Shown here in pieces: positions 32,478 to 42,215 of a DNA stretch of 64,000 bases. Source of the DNA: an uncultured Prevotellaceae bacterium (GTDB lineage Bacteria > Bacteroidota > Bacteroidia > Bacteroidales > Bacteroidaceae); contig CADCBZ010000010.1 in NCBI GenBank assembly GCA_902799765.1, positions 33,476 to 97,475 on the forward strand. Reading direction: 5' to 3'. Under the pieces are notes generated by a model. That model ran no database searches and was not told the DNA's origin. It worked only from the letters and a program-made list of their open reading frames with translations. A program made the position numbers and the translations under genes. Positions within the stretch are counted from its first letter, which is position 1, and every line of letters begins with the position of its first letter.

Positions 32478-32702
32478 ATGGAGTTTGCGCTGGTGTGTAT
32501 AGGGTTGATTGTGGTTCTGGGGGTGATCGCCTGGATAGCCAACCACTTCGACAAGGGTGACGACACGATCACCGTAGCTCACGACTGCGCCACCTGCACC
32601 GCTGCCCAGGAGGGCGACTGCAAGATTCACTGTCTGTTAGAGGAGAAGAAACGCAAGGAGGCTGAAGACCAAGGAGGCACATGCACAGGAGATGGCACAT
32701 AG
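32478..32702 (+). CDS. Small membrane-anchored Cys-rich protein
   Basis: 74 residues: an N-terminal transmembrane helix (about 3-22) and a short tail with CATC and CKIHC cysteine pairs that could bind metal. The last 22 bases overlap the start of porW in another frame, so the two are coupled. The family is not named by me, but the small gene sits consistently between aroA and porW here. A redox or metal-binding role is a guess from the cysteines. Confidence 0.65.
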   Translation: MEFALVCIGLIVVLGVIAWIANHFDKGDDTITVAHDCATCTAAQEGDCKIHCLLEEKKRKEAEDQGGTCTGDGT

Positions 32703-35665
32703 CACTGATCGCAATCTTCGCAGCAGCCGCCATCGGCTGTTCGACCAAGAAAAACACCGTCGGCTCGCGCCGATGGCACGCGTTTAATGCGCGCTATAAC
32801 ACCTATTTCAACGGTTCGCAGGCCTTCATCGAGGGAAACCTGGAGAAGGAGAAAGGCCATCAGGACAACTTCACGGAGATGTTGCCCCTCTACCCTGTGG
32901 CCAAACGGGAGAGCCGCGAGATCGGCAAGAGCCTCTACGACCGTGCCATCGAGAAGAGCGAGAAGGCCATCCGCCAGCATAGCATCAAGGTGAAGCCTGA
33001 GTGGAACAAAGACCGCCGGAAGACTGCCAAGGATCGTGAGTGGTTGGGGCGCAGGGAGTATAATCCCTTCCTCTGGAGAGCGTGGCTGCTGCTGGGTAAG
33101 GCGCAGTTCCAGGAGGGTGCCTTCGAGGAGGCTGCTGCCACCTTCACCTATATGACCAGACTCTACCACACCCAACCCCTGCAGTACGGACTCGCCAGAG
33201 CATGGCTCGCCAAGTGCTATACGGAGCTGGGCTGGCTGTACGACGCAGAGGACGTGATCCGTAACATGAGCCGCGACTCGATGGATTTCAGGGCGGTGAA
33301 GGACTGGGATTACACCTATGCGAACTATTATATCGCCCAGCGCGACTATGAGAAGGCGGTGCCGTATCTGCGGAAGGTAATTAGTCATGAACGGCGTCGC
33401 GTGCAGCGCGCCAGGGAGTGGTATCTGATGGGACAGATCGAGACCCTGTTGGGGCACCGCGAGAAGGCCTACGAGGCCTATCAGCACGTGATCAGGAACC
33501 ACCCGCCCTACGAGTTGGAGTTTAATGCACGCATCTCCCAGACAGAGGTGATGCCAGAGGGCAGCAAGCAGAAGCTCAGCAAACTGAGACGGATGGCGCG
33601 CAACGATAATAACAAGGAGTATCTGGATCAGGTATATTACGCCATCGGCAACGTGTATCTGACGGAGCGCGACACCATGCAGGCGATAGCTGCCTACGAG
33701 AAAGGTAACCAGAAGTCGGTGAGACACGGTATCGAGAAGGGTGTGCTGTTGCTGACATTGGGTAACCTCTACTGGGACATGGAACGCTATAACGATGCCC
33801 AGCGCTGTTACGGCGAGGCCATCGGACTCCTGGATAAGGAACGGCCTGACTACGAGACACTGGCCCTGCGCTCGAAGGTGCTCGACGAGCTCGTGCCCTA
33901 TACGGACGCCATCCACCTGCAGGACTCGCTGCTGCTGTTGTCGGAGATGCCTGAGGCCGACCGCTTGAAGGCCATCAACCGCGTGATCGACGCCCTGAAG
34001 AAGAAGGAGAAGGAAGAACGCGATGCCCTGTTGGCTGAGGAAGCCGAACAACGGCAGATCGAGCAGTTCGAGCAGGCGGACTTCGGACAAAGGCAGCCTC
34101 AGCCACTGCCACCTACCCCACAGGGGATGCAACAGGGCAACGGACAGTGGTATTTCTATAATCCCGTGGCCGTGAGTCAGGGTAAGATGACGTTCCAGCG
34201 GCAGTGGGGTAAGCGCGAGAATAAGGATAACTGGCAGCGCAGCAACCAGACGGTGATCGACCTGGGGGAGCCCGTGAAGCTTATCGAGCCTGCCGACCTG
34301 ACAGAACCAGCAGCACCAGCCGAACCAGCAGACAGCTTGGCCTCTGACCAACCAGAAGGGCCAGCAGGGGCAGAACAGCCAGCAGCGACAGATCAACCAG
34401 ACAGTCTGGCCCAGCAAGCCCAACTGGATCCGCATGAGCCAGCCTACTATTTAGCACAGATCCCCTTCACGGCAGAGCAGAAGGCCGCTGCCCATGAGAT
34501 CCTGAAGGATGCCCTCTTCCATGCAGGCATCATCTTCAAGGATAAACTCGACAACCTGGGTCTCAGCGAGAAGTATCTCGTAAGGCTCACACAGGACTAT
34601 CCTGACTTCCCACAGTTGGACGAAGCCTGGTATCACCTGTTCCTGCTGTATTCACGACAGGGGAAGACGCTACAGGCCACGAACTGTTTGAGCCGCCTGC
34701 AGACCGACTTCCCTGAAAGCGAATGGACCATCCTGCTCTCCGACCCCTATTTCAAGGAGAATGCCCGTTTCGGCGAACATATCGAGGATTCGCTCTATGC
34801 CGCCACCTACGAGGCGTTTAAGACGGACAGGGCTGACATCGTGAAGCATAACGTGAAACTCTCGGAGGAGCGCTTCCCATTAGGGGCCAACCGTGCGAAG
34901 TTCCTCTTCATCGACGGTATGACGCGTCTGAACGAGGGTGACGGCGACGGCTGTCTGGAACGACTCAAGCAGGTGGTGGAGCAATACCCTGAGAGTGAGG
35001 TGAGCGAACTGGCCGGCATGATCATCAAGGGCGTGCAGGAGGGGCGCCGACTCTACGGTGGAAAGTTTGATATCGGAGAGGTATGGTCGCGAAGAGACAT
35101 CACGATGCTGACAGACTCGACGAGGGCCGACACGCTGAGTGCGGCACGCGACGAGCGCTTTGTGTTCATCCTCGCCTACGAGCCTGACTCCGTGAACGAG
35201 AACCAACTGCTGTTTGAGATGGCACGCTATAACTTCACCAACTTCCTCGTGCGCAGCTTCGAGATCACCATCGACGAGGATGAGGGGATGCACCGCATGC
35301 ACATCAACGGATTCCTGAGCTACGACGAGGCGATGCAGTATGCCCGTCAGCTCTATGCCGACCAACAGATGGCGGAGAAGCTGAAGGACTGTCGCAGTCT
35401 GATTATCAGTGAGACGAACCTCGCCCTGATCGGCACACGCTTCAGCTACGACGACTACCAGCAGTTCTATGAAGATACCTTCGTGCCGATGAAGATCAGT
35501 GAACAGAAGCTGCTGATAGAACCAGCGGAGATTGAATTGCCTGATGTGGAGGATCTGCCCTCGGAGCAGCAGACGGAACAGCAGGAAGATGATGATGACC
35601 TCTTCCCCAACGAGAAGCCTCAGCAGAAGGTACAGGATTTTGAATTTGGAGATGACTTTTGGTAA
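32681..35665 (+). CDS. porW: Type IX secretion system lipoprotein PorW/SprE
   Basis: A 994-residue outer-membrane-associated lipoprotein needed for type IX secretion (and gliding, as SprE, in flavobacteria). A signal peptide ends in the lipobox AAAIGC (Cys about 20), followed by the family's RRWHAFNARYNTYFNG motif. Several TPR-like repeats fill about residues 125-460; a Gln/Pro/Ala/Glu-rich linker (about 460-600) contains repeated EPA/PAD units, and more TPR-like helices follow before an acidic C-terminus. It is followed after 3 bp by porX. Both act in the same secretion system, so the operon links structure and regulation. Confidence 0.9.
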   Translation: MHRRWHIALIAIFAAAAIGCSTKKNTVGSRRWHAFNARYNTYFNGSQAFIEGNLEKEKGHQDNFTEMLPLYPVAKRESREIGKSLYDRAIEKSEKAIRQHSIKVKPEWNKDRRKTAKDREWLGRREYNPFLWRAWLLLGKAQFQEGAFEEAAATFTYMTRLYHTQPLQYGLARAWLAKCYTELGWLYDAEDVIRNMSRDSMDFRAVKDWDYTYANYYIAQRDYEKAVPYLRKVISHERRRVQRAREWYLMGQIETLLGHREKAYEAYQHVIRNHPPYELEFNARISQTEVMPEGSKQKLSKLRRMARNDNNKEYLDQVYYAIGNVYLTERDTMQAIAAYEKGNQKSVRHGIEKGVLLLTLGNLYWDMERYNDAQRCYGEAIGLLDKERPDYETLALRSKVLDELVPYTDAIHLQDSLLLLSEMPEADRLKAINRVIDALKKKEKEERDALLAEEAEQRQIEQFEQADFGQRQPQPLPPTPQGMQQGNGQWYFYNPVAVSQGKMTFQRQWGKRENKDNWQRSNQTVIDLGEPVKLIEPADLTEPAAPAEPADSLASDQPEGPAGAEQPAATDQPDSLAQQAQLDPHEPAYYLAQIPFTAEQKAAAHEILKDALFHAGIIFKDKLDNLGLSEKYLVRLTQDYPDFPQLDEAWYHLFLLYSRQGKTLQATNCLSRLQTDFPESEWTILLSDPYFKENARFGEHIEDSLYAATYEAFKTDRADIVKHNVKLSEERFPLGANRAKFLFIDGMTRLNEGDGDGCLERLKQVVEQYPESEVSELAGMIIKGVQEGRRLYGGKFDIGEVWSRRDITMLTDSTRADTLSAARDERFVFILAYEPDSVNENQLLFEMARYNFTNFLVRSFEITIDEDEGMHRMHINGFLSYDEAMQYARQLYADQQMAEKLKDCRSLIISETNLALIGTRFSYDDYQQFYEDTFVPMKISEQKLLIEPAEIELPDVEDLPSEQQTEQQEDDDDLFPNEKPQQKVQDFEFGDDFW

Positions 35666-35668
35666 GAT

Positions 35669-37237
35669 ATGACAAACGGATTGTTACTTTGGGTGGATGA
35701 TGAGATCGAGCTGTTGAAGGCACACCTGCTTTTCCTCGAGAAGAAGGGCTATGAGGTGATGACCGTGACCAACGGCAGCGATGCCATCGACCTGTGCAGA
35801 CAGCATAACTTCGACCTGGTGCTGCTCGACGAGCAGATGCCTGGTCTGAACGGACTGGAGACGCTGCGCCGCATCAAGGAGCTGCAGCCAGCCCTCCCTG
35901 TGGTCATGGTGACGAAGAGTGAGGAGGAGAACATTATGGAACAGGCCATCGGACAGAAGATTGCCGACTACCTGATCAAACCCGTGAACCCCAACCAGAT
36001 CCTGCTGGCGCTGAAGAAGAATATCCACCGCAGGGAGATCGAGACGGAGGTGACACAGAGTCAGTATCAGCAGAACTTCCAGCAGATAGCCATGCAGATA
36101 CTCGACTGCCAGACGTGGAAGGACTGGGCCGACGTGTATCGTAAGCTCGTACACTGGGAACTGGAGCTGAGCGCCACTGACAGTAACATGACGGAGATGC
36201 TGCAGATGCAGAAGGAGGATGCGAACAACGGCTTTGCGAAGTTCATCAAGAAACACTATATGGACTGGGTGGCCGACCTGGGTGCCCATAAGCAGGACGC
36301 GCAGCGGCCGATGATGTCGCCAGAGGTGTTCAAGCAGAAGCTGTTCCCCCTGCTCAACGACGGACAGAAGGTGTTTCTCGTGGTACTCGACAACTTCCGC
36401 TACGACCAGTGGCGCGTGCTGTCACATGAGATCAGTGAGCAGTTCGACATCGACGAGGATCTGTACTACAGCATCCTGCCCACAGCTACGCAGTATGCGC
36501 GTAACGCCATCTTCAGCGGACTGATGCCCAACGAAATCGCCAGAATGTTTCCTGACCTCTGGGTGGATGAGGACGAGGAGGAAGGTAAGAACCTGAACGA
36601 GGAGCCGCTGGTGAGAACCCAGCTGGAGCGTTATCGCAGAAAGAACACCTTCTCCTATCATAAGGTGAACAGCTCAAGCGATGCCGACAAACTGCTGCAA
36701 CAGTTTAATACGCTCACGAAGAACGACCTGAACGTGATCGTGTTCAACTTCATCGACATGCTGAGTCATGCCCGTACGGAGTCGAAGATGGTGCGCGAAC
36801 TCGCCAACAACGAGAGCGCCTATCGCAGCATCACCCTCTCGTGGTTCCGTCACTCGGTGATCTCAGACTTCTTCAAGCTGTTGGCCCAGACTGACTGTAA
36901 GGTGATCGTGACCACCGACCATGGCAGCATCCGCTGTACACAGCCCGTGAAGATCGTGGGCGACAGGAACACGAACACCAACCTGCGCTATAAGTTGGGT
37001 AAGAACCTCGCCTACGACGACAAGAGCCTCTTCGTGGTGAAAGAGCCGCAGAAAGCCCTCCTGCCTGCCCCCAACCTCTCGACGAGCTACGTCTTCGCCA
37101 CTGGCGACACGTTCTTCGCCTATCCGAACAATTACAACTACTACGTGACCTACTATCGTGACACCTTCCAGCATGGGGGTATCTCGATGGAGGAGATGAT
37201 CATACCGATTGTTACACTGACAGGAAAGAAAAGATAA
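35669..37237 (+). CDS. porX: Type IX secretion response regulator PorX (receiver plus PglZ domain)
   Basis: Response regulator that controls type IX secretion genes, with PorY as its usual kinase. The 522 residues have an N-terminal receiver (WVDDEIE, phospho-acceptor Asp54 in LVLLDEQMPG, conserved Lys in DYLIKP at about 104), a helical middle, and a C-terminal PglZ/alkaline-phosphatase-like domain (VFLVVLDNFRYDQW, FIDMLSHARTES, VTTDHGSIRC) that in P. gingivalis PorX hydrolyses cyclic oligonucleotides. All key Asp/His ligands appear present. It is 3 bp after porW and 3 bp before tsaE. Confidence 0.93.
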   Translation: MTNGLLLWVDDEIELLKAHLLFLEKKGYEVMTVTNGSDAIDLCRQHNFDLVLLDEQMPGLNGLETLRRIKELQPALPVVMVTKSEEENIMEQAIGQKIADYLIKPVNPNQILLALKKNIHRREIETEVTQSQYQQNFQQIAMQILDCQTWKDWADVYRKLVHWELELSATDSNMTEMLQMQKEDANNGFAKFIKKHYMDWVADLGAHKQDAQRPMMSPEVFKQKLFPLLNDGQKVFLVVLDNFRYDQWRVLSHEISEQFDIDEDLYYSILPTATQYARNAIFSGLMPNEIARMFPDLWVDEDEEEGKNLNEEPLVRTQLERYRRKNTFSYHKVNSSSDADKLLQQFNTLTKNDLNVIVFNFIDMLSHARTESKMVRELANNESAYRSITLSWFRHSVISDFFKLLAQTDCKVIVTTDHGSIRCTQPVKIVGDRNTNTNLRYKLGKNLAYDDKSLFVVKEPQKALLPAPNLSTSYVFATGDTFFAYPNNYNYYVTYYRDTFQHGGISMEEMIIPIVTLTGKKR

Positions 37238-37240
37238 GAC

Positions 37241-37648
37241 ATGGAAATCAAGATCAACGACTTAGGCAGCATTCGTGAGGCTGCACGCCAGTTTATCGCC
37301 CAGATTGGCGAACATAAGGTTTTTGCCTTCTATGGCAGCATGGGCGCAGGAAAGACCACTTTCGTGAAGGCGATCTGCGAGGAATTAGGCGTAGAAGATG
37401 TCATCACTTCGCCCACTTTTGCAGTGATTAATGAATATCAAGCCAAAAATGGCTTAATATTCCATTTCGACTTCTACCGCATCAAGAAACTCGAAGAAGT
37501 GTATGACATGGGCTATGAGGATTATTTCTACAGTGGGGCGCTCTGCTTCATCGAGTGGCCTGAGCTGATAGAGGAGCTGTTGCCTGAGGATGCCGTGAAG
37601 GTGAGCATCACGGAGAATGCCGACGGCACGAGAACCGTCAGGCTATAA
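37241..37648 (+). CDS. tsaE: tRNA threonylcarbamoyladenosine biosynthesis ATPase TsaE
   Basis: Essential ATPase of the t6A37 modification complex with TsaB, TsaC and TsaD. The 135 residues show the Walker A GSMGAGKTT (about 32-40), ITSPTFAVINEY, FHFDFYRI and FIEWPE, all typical. Full length. Last gene of the aroA operon; a hairpin follows at 37656-37678. Confidence 0.93.
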   Translation: MEIKINDLGSIREAARQFIAQIGEHKVFAFYGSMGAGKTTFVKAICEELGVEDVITSPTFAVINEYQAKNGLIFHFDFYRIKKLEEVYDMGYEDYFYSGALCFIEWPELIEELLPEDAVKVSITENADGTRTVRL

Positions 37649-37655
37649 AAAGAAA

Positions 37656-37678
37656 GAGGTGGGCCTGACGCTCACCTC
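37656..37678. terminator. Bidirectional terminator between tsaE and the trxA pair
   Basis: GAGGTGGGC (37656-37664) and GCTCACCTC (37670-37678) pair at 8 of 9 positions. The A-rich left flank gives a T-tract on the minus strand, so it serves the trxA operon best; tsaE converges on it. Confidence 0.6.
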
Positions 37679-37684
37679 ATTCTA

Positions 37685-38008
37685 TTACACGTTCTGTTCC
37701 TGGAAGTCCAGGTCAGCCTGTACGATGAAAAACACTTCCTCTGGGTTGAACGAAGAACAGAAGCCCTCGTTCTTGGCCCGCTTGCACACATATTCGGCAA
37801 TCACCTCGAGGTCGATATCCACCTCCTCGTCGTCGCTCTCCAGGATACCACTGGTGTAGTAATAGTCAACAATGAGATCCATCATGTAGAGGATATCCTT
37901 GTCGCTATAGAATTTCTTGATATCCAAAGGCAGCTGTGTGCGGATATATGCCAGTTCCCGTCTGTTCTCCTCCTCGTCGAGACGGATTTCTTCATCAAAG
38001 CTTGCCAT
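37685..38008 (-). CDS. Hypothetical protein (107 aa) downstream of trxA
   Basis: An acidic helical protein beginning MASFDEEIRLDEEENRRE, with LYMMDLIVDYYYTSGILES in the middle. The family is conserved in Bacteroidales next to thioredoxin or dnaE as far as I recall, without known function. The ATG at 38008 starts one base after the trxA stop; longer in-frame starts would overlap trxA and are rejected. Confidence 0.75.
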   Translation of the reverse strand: MASFDEEIRLDEEENRRELAYIRTQLPLDIKKFYSDKDILYMMDLIVDYYYTSGILESDDEEVDIDLEVIAEYVCKRAKNEGFCSSFNPEEVFFIVQADLDFQEQNV

Positions 38009-38009
38009 C

Positions 38010-38324
38010 TTACAGCAGGGCCTTGAATTTCTCTTCGAGCTTAGCCTTGGGCTGGGCACCGATGAGTTTGTCAACGATCTCACCATTCTTGAAGAAGAGG
38101 ATGGTGGGGATGTTACGGATGCCGAACTCAGCAGCCAGATCATCATTCTCCTCTACGTCGCACTTGCCAACCACGATCTGACCATCGAAATCAGCAGCCA
38201 GCTCTTCGATGATGGGAGCGATCATACGGCAGGGACCACACCATGTAGCCCAGAAATCAACTACCAGTGGCAGATTGCCAGCCTTCAAACTCGCAAAGTT
38301 CTCTTTTGTGATTGTTACTTCCAT
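38010..38324 (-). CDS. trxA: Thioredoxin
   Basis: Cytoplasmic disulfide reductase. The 104 residues have the thioredoxin fold with active site WCGPC (about 29-33), the conserved cis-Pro region (IRNIPTILFFKNG) and the end KLEEKFKALL. Length is normal, no signal peptide. It begins the two-gene operon with the 107-aa protein and lies 60 bp after dnaE on the same strand. Confidence 0.95.
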   Translation of the reverse strand: MEVTITKENFASLKAGNLPLVVDFWATWCGPCRMIAPIIEELAADFDGQIVVGKCDVEENDDLAAEFGIRNIPTILFFKNGEIVDKLIGAQPKAKLEEKFKALL

Positions 38325-38384
38325 TGTTTCTAAATTTAAAAGTGAATACTAAGTCTTATCTTGTTCTCTGCAAATAGTATGCCA

Positions 38385-41300
38385 TTAATTGATATGATAG
38401 TCGAGGCCATCGATCTTCTCGATATAATCGATCAGCGTATGACGCACATCGACGCCACAAGTCTTACTGCGCAACAGCACGTGATTGGCGCCACGCGAGT
38501 CGCGCAACTGGAAGAAGAGCTGCGTCTTACCTGGGTTGCTGAAGATGATCTCGTTGAGGTCGGCCACCACCTGATTGTCGAGCAGGTCGGTGTTCATCGA
38601 GATGGTGATACGCTCCACCGCCTTCTCCTTCACACGCTGCAGATACTCCACGTTCTGCACCTTGAACTCCATCTGGTTGCTGTGCATGAAGGCACCCTCT
38701 GTGAACATGCCGTTCCAGCGGCCCCAGTCCTGGCCAAACAAGGGAATCTCTCCACTACCCTCGAAGTCCTCGACGGTGACGAAGCCACAGGGCTCCCCAC
38801 TCTTCGTGAACTTCTGGCGCACAGCTGTCACAATGCCACCCAGGATGATATCCTCGCGCCCGTTGAGCTTTGACATGTCTGCCAAATCGGCACACTTCGC
38901 ATTACAGAGGTTGTCGAGGATGATCTTATACTCGTCGAGCGGATGGGCCGAGAGGTAGATACCCACGAGCTCACGCTCCTTGTTCAGGCGCTCGATGTCG
39001 CTCCAGCGAATGTCGCTCTTGGGCACCACAGGTGTGGCGATTTCGATATCGTCGAACCCACCGAAGAGCGAGTTCTGGGCCTGTGCCTTCTCCGTCTGAT
39101 ACAACTGGCCGTAGCGCACGAGCATATCGAGGAACGTCTCTCCCTTATTGTTGGTGGCGAAGTAGCTCTCACGCGGAATGCCGAAGCCGTCGAAGCCACC
39201 ACTGAGGGCGAGCGACTCGAAGGCTTTTTTGTTGACATTCGACAGGTTGACACGCTGGGCGAAGTCGAAGACGGTCTTATAGGGGCCGTTCTTCTCACGC
39301 TCAGAAATGATGGCCTGTGCTGCCGACTCACCCATGCCCTTGATGGCACCCAGTCCGAAGCGGATCTCACCATGATGGTTCACACCAAACTTCTCATACG
39401 ACTCGTTCACATCAGGACCCAAGGTGGCGATGCCCATTGACTTACACTCATCCATCAGTTTCGTAATCTCCGTGATCTGATCGCGACGACGACTCATGAT
39501 GGCCGCCATGAACTCAGCAGGATAGTTTGCCTTGAGGTAAGCCGTCTGATAGGCCACCCACGAATAGCAGGCGGCGTGCGACTTGTTGAAGGCGTAGGAA
39601 GCGAACTTCTCCCAGTCGGCCCAGATCTTCTCCAGCACCTTCGGATCGTGCCCGTTCTTCACGCCCCCGTCGATGAACTTCGGCTTCATGGCGTCAACGA
39701 TATCCTTTTTCTTTTTACCCATCGCCTTACGCAAGGCGTCGCTCTCACCACGGGTGAAATCGGCGAGTTGGCGCGACAGCAGCATCACCTGCTCCTGATA
39801 CACCGTGATACCATAGGTATCCTTCAGGTACTTCTCCATGCAGTCGATGTCGTATTTGATCTCCTCACGGCCGTTCTTACGGGCGATGAAGGAAGGGATA
39901 TAGTCCATAGGACCTGGACGATAGAGGGCATTCATGGCGATGAGGTCTTCGAACACCGTGGGGTGCAGTTCACGCAGGTATTTCTGCATGCCTGCCGACT
40001 CAAACTGGAACGTGCCGATGGTCTGTCCCTTCTGATAGAGCTCGTAGGTCTTGGGATCGTCGATGGGGATCGTGTCGAGATCCACGTCGATGCCACGTGT
40101 GCGCTTGATGTTGGCACACGCCTCCTTCAACTCCGAGAGGGTCTTCAGGCCGAGGAAGTCCATCTTGATGAGTCCTGTCGATTCGATCACGTGGCCGTCG
40201 TACTGCGTACAGTTGGTCTTCGTGCCCTTGAAGTCAGGGTCGTCGGCCGTCGAGACAGGTACATGGTCGGAGATCGGATCACGACAGATGATGAAGCCAC
40301 AGGCATGGATACCTGTGCCACGCACCGTACCCTCGAGCATCTTCGCATATTTGATGGTGTTCGCCATCTGCGGATTGGGAGAGGCCTCAGCCTCCTGGAG
40401 CTCACGCACGGCCTTGATGGCATTGGTGAGGTTCATCTTCGGCGTCTTGCCGTCCACATCTGGCAGACGGTCTGGGATCGCCTTACACAGGGCGTTTGAG
40501 TCTGCCAACGGCAGTTTCTCGACTCGCGCCACATCCTTGATGGAGTTTTTCGTGGCCATCGTGGCGTAGGTGATGATATGGGCACAGTTCTCGTGACCAT
40601 ACTTATCCATCACCCACTTCAAGACCTTACCACGTCCGTCGTCGTCAAAGTCGGTATCGATATCAGGCAGTGAGATACGGTCAGGATTGAGGAAACGCTC
40701 AAACAGCAGGTCGTATTTCAGGGGATCGATCTTCGTGATACCCAGGCAATAGGCCACCACAGAACCAGCTGCCGAACCACGACCAGGACCCACCATCACC
40801 CCCAGTTCATCGCGCGCCGAGTTGATGAAGTCCTGCACGATGAGGAAGTAGCCTGGGAAACCCATCGTCTTCATGATATGCAGTTCGAAGCGGATACGGT
40901 CGTCAACCTCTTTGGAGAGCGGATCGCCATAGCGCTTGGCAGCGCCCTCGTAGGCGAGCTTCGCCAGGTAGTCGGCCTCGAACTTGATGCGGTATATCTT
41001 ATCGTAGCCACCCAACTTCTTGATTTTCTTCTCGCCCTCCTCTGGCGACAACTGGTTCTCACCGTTCTCATCGCTGGTGAACTCATCATAGAGCTGCTGC
41101 TCCGTGAACTTCTGGCGCCACTCCGCTTCTGTGCCGAAACTCTCAGGGATGGGGAAGAACGGCATGATGGGGTCGGCATCCAGACTGTAGGCCTCCACCT
41201 TATTTAATATCTCTACGGTGTTAGCCATCGCCTCAGGCACGTCGCTGAAGATGTCGTTCATCTCCTGCTGCGTCTTAAACCACTCCTGTTTGGAGTAGAG

Positions 41301-42074
41301 CATGCGCGTGGGATCATCGAGATCCTTACCTGTGGAGAGACAGAGCAGATGGTCGTGGGCCTCGGCATTCTCCTTATCCACGAAGTGGGCATCATTGGTA
41401 CACACCAGTTTGACGCCATATTCCTTCGCCAGTTCGATGAGCACCTTGTTAGCCTGCTGCTGCAGGGGGAATGTATCACGGTTGGCACGGATCGAAGGAT
41501 CCTTCACCTCATGGCGCTGCAACTCCAGATAGTAGTCGTCGCCCCAAAGCTTTTTGTGCCACTCGATGGCCTCACGCGCCCCAGCGATGTCGCCCTTCAG
41601 GATCTTGGCAGGCACCTCACCAGCGATACAGGCGGAGCACACGATCAGGTCCTCGTGGTATTTCTCCAGCTCATGACGGTCTGTACGCGGACGACTGTAG
41701 AAGCCATCGACCCAGGAGTTGCTCACGAGTTTAATGAGGTTCTTATAGCCATTGGCATTCTTCGCCAGCACAATCAGGTGATAGCCACCCTGGTCTTCTC
41801 TGGTATCCTTCAGATGCATGTCGCCACGACGGGCCACATACATCTCACAGCCGAAGATGGGCTTGAAGGGTTCGAGTCCGTCTTTCTTACGCTGTTTGTT
41901 CACGCCGTTGCAGATGTCGTGAAATTCCTTAATGCCGAACATATCGCCATGATCGGTGATGGCCATGCCCTTCATACCGTCGCCGATGGCTTTATCTACA
42001 AGCTTCTTGATACTCGACTGTCCGTCGAGGATCGAGTAGTAGGTATGTACATGCAGATGTACGAAATCTTCCAT
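38385..42074 (-). CDS. dnaE: DNA polymerase III subunit alpha
   Basis: Replicative polymerase catalytic subunit. The 1229 residues begin with a PHP domain (HVHTYYSILDGQ, AITDHGDMFG), then the C-family polymerase core with GRGSAAGSVVAY and the catalytic PDIDTDFDDDGR, CGFIICRDP, the helix-hairpin-helix/finger region (HAACYSWVAYQTAYLKANYPAEF), and an OB-fold near the C-terminus (LGGIVTAVRQKFTKSGEPC). Length is right for the DnaE1 type. A promoter is at 42106-42137. Confidence 0.96.
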   Translation of the reverse strand: MEDFVHLHVHTYYSILDGQSSIKKLVDKAIGDGMKGMAITDHGDMFGIKEFHDICNGVNKQRKKDGLEPFKPIFGCEMYVARRGDMHLKDTREDQGGYHLIVLAKNANGYKNLIKLVSNSWVDGFYSRPRTDRHELEKYHEDLIVCSACIAGEVPAKILKGDIAGAREAIEWHKKLWGDDYYLELQRHEVKDPSIRANRDTFPLQQQANKVLIELAKEYGVKLVCTNDAHFVDKENAEAHDHLLCLSTGKDLDDPTRMLYSKQEWFKTQQEMNDIFSDVPEAMANTVEILNKVEAYSLDADPIMPFFPIPESFGTEAEWRQKFTEQQLYDEFTSDENGENQLSPEEGEKKIKKLGGYDKIYRIKFEADYLAKLAYEGAAKRYGDPLSKEVDDRIRFELHIMKTMGFPGYFLIVQDFINSARDELGVMVGPGRGSAAGSVVAYCLGITKIDPLKYDLLFERFLNPDRISLPDIDTDFDDDGRGKVLKWVMDKYGHENCAHIITYATMATKNSIKDVARVEKLPLADSNALCKAIPDRLPDVDGKTPKMNLTNAIKAVRELQEAEASPNPQMANTIKYAKMLEGTVRGTGIHACGFIICRDPISDHVPVSTADDPDFKGTKTNCTQYDGHVIESTGLIKMDFLGLKTLSELKEACANIKRTRGIDVDLDTIPIDDPKTYELYQKGQTIGTFQFESAGMQKYLRELHPTVFEDLIAMNALYRPGPMDYIPSFIARKNGREEIKYDIDCMEKYLKDTYGITVYQEQVMLLSRQLADFTRGESDALRKAMGKKKKDIVDAMKPKFIDGGVKNGHDPKVLEKIWADWEKFASYAFNKSHAACYSWVAYQTAYLKANYPAEFMAAIMSRRRDQITEITKLMDECKSMGIATLGPDVNESYEKFGVNHHGEIRFGLGAIKGMGESAAQAIISEREKNGPYKTVFDFAQRVNLSNVNKKAFESLALSGGFDGFGIPRESYFATNNKGETFLDMLVRYGQLYQTEKAQAQNSLFGGFDDIEIATPVVPKSDIRWSDIERLNKERELVGIYLSAHPLDEYKIILDNLCNAKCADLADMSKLNGREDIILGGIVTAVRQKFTKSGEPCGFVTVEDFEGSGEIPLFGQDWGRWNGMFTEGAFMHSNQMEFKVQNVEYLQRVKEKAVERITISMNTDLLDNQVVADLNEIIFSNPGKTQLFFQLRDSRGANHVLLRSKTCGVDVRHTLIDYIEKIDGLDYHIN

Positions 42075-42105
42075 TCTTTAGTCGATAAATAGTGGTTTTG
42101 AGCTC

Positions 42106-42137
42106 CAAAGTTACGGCAAAAAAATGGAAATACCAAA
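42106..42137 (-). promoter_or_regulatory. Promoter of dnaE
   Basis: Minus strand: TTTG (42134-42137), 20 bp, TAACTTTG (42106-42113), ending 32 bp before the dnaE ATG. Confidence 0.7.
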
Positions 42138-42153
42138 AGAAAAGCGTGAAAAG

Positions 42154-42185
42154 TTTGTAACTTACGTAAAAAATACGTACCTTTG
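42154..42185 (+). promoter_or_regulatory. Promoter of psd-pssA
   Basis: TTTG (42154-42157), 20 bp, TACCTTTG (42178-42185), about 30 bp before the psd ATG; divergent from the dnaE promoter. Confidence 0.7.
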
Positions 42186-42215
42186 CAGTCGAATAATAAA
42201 ACAATCAACGATCTG

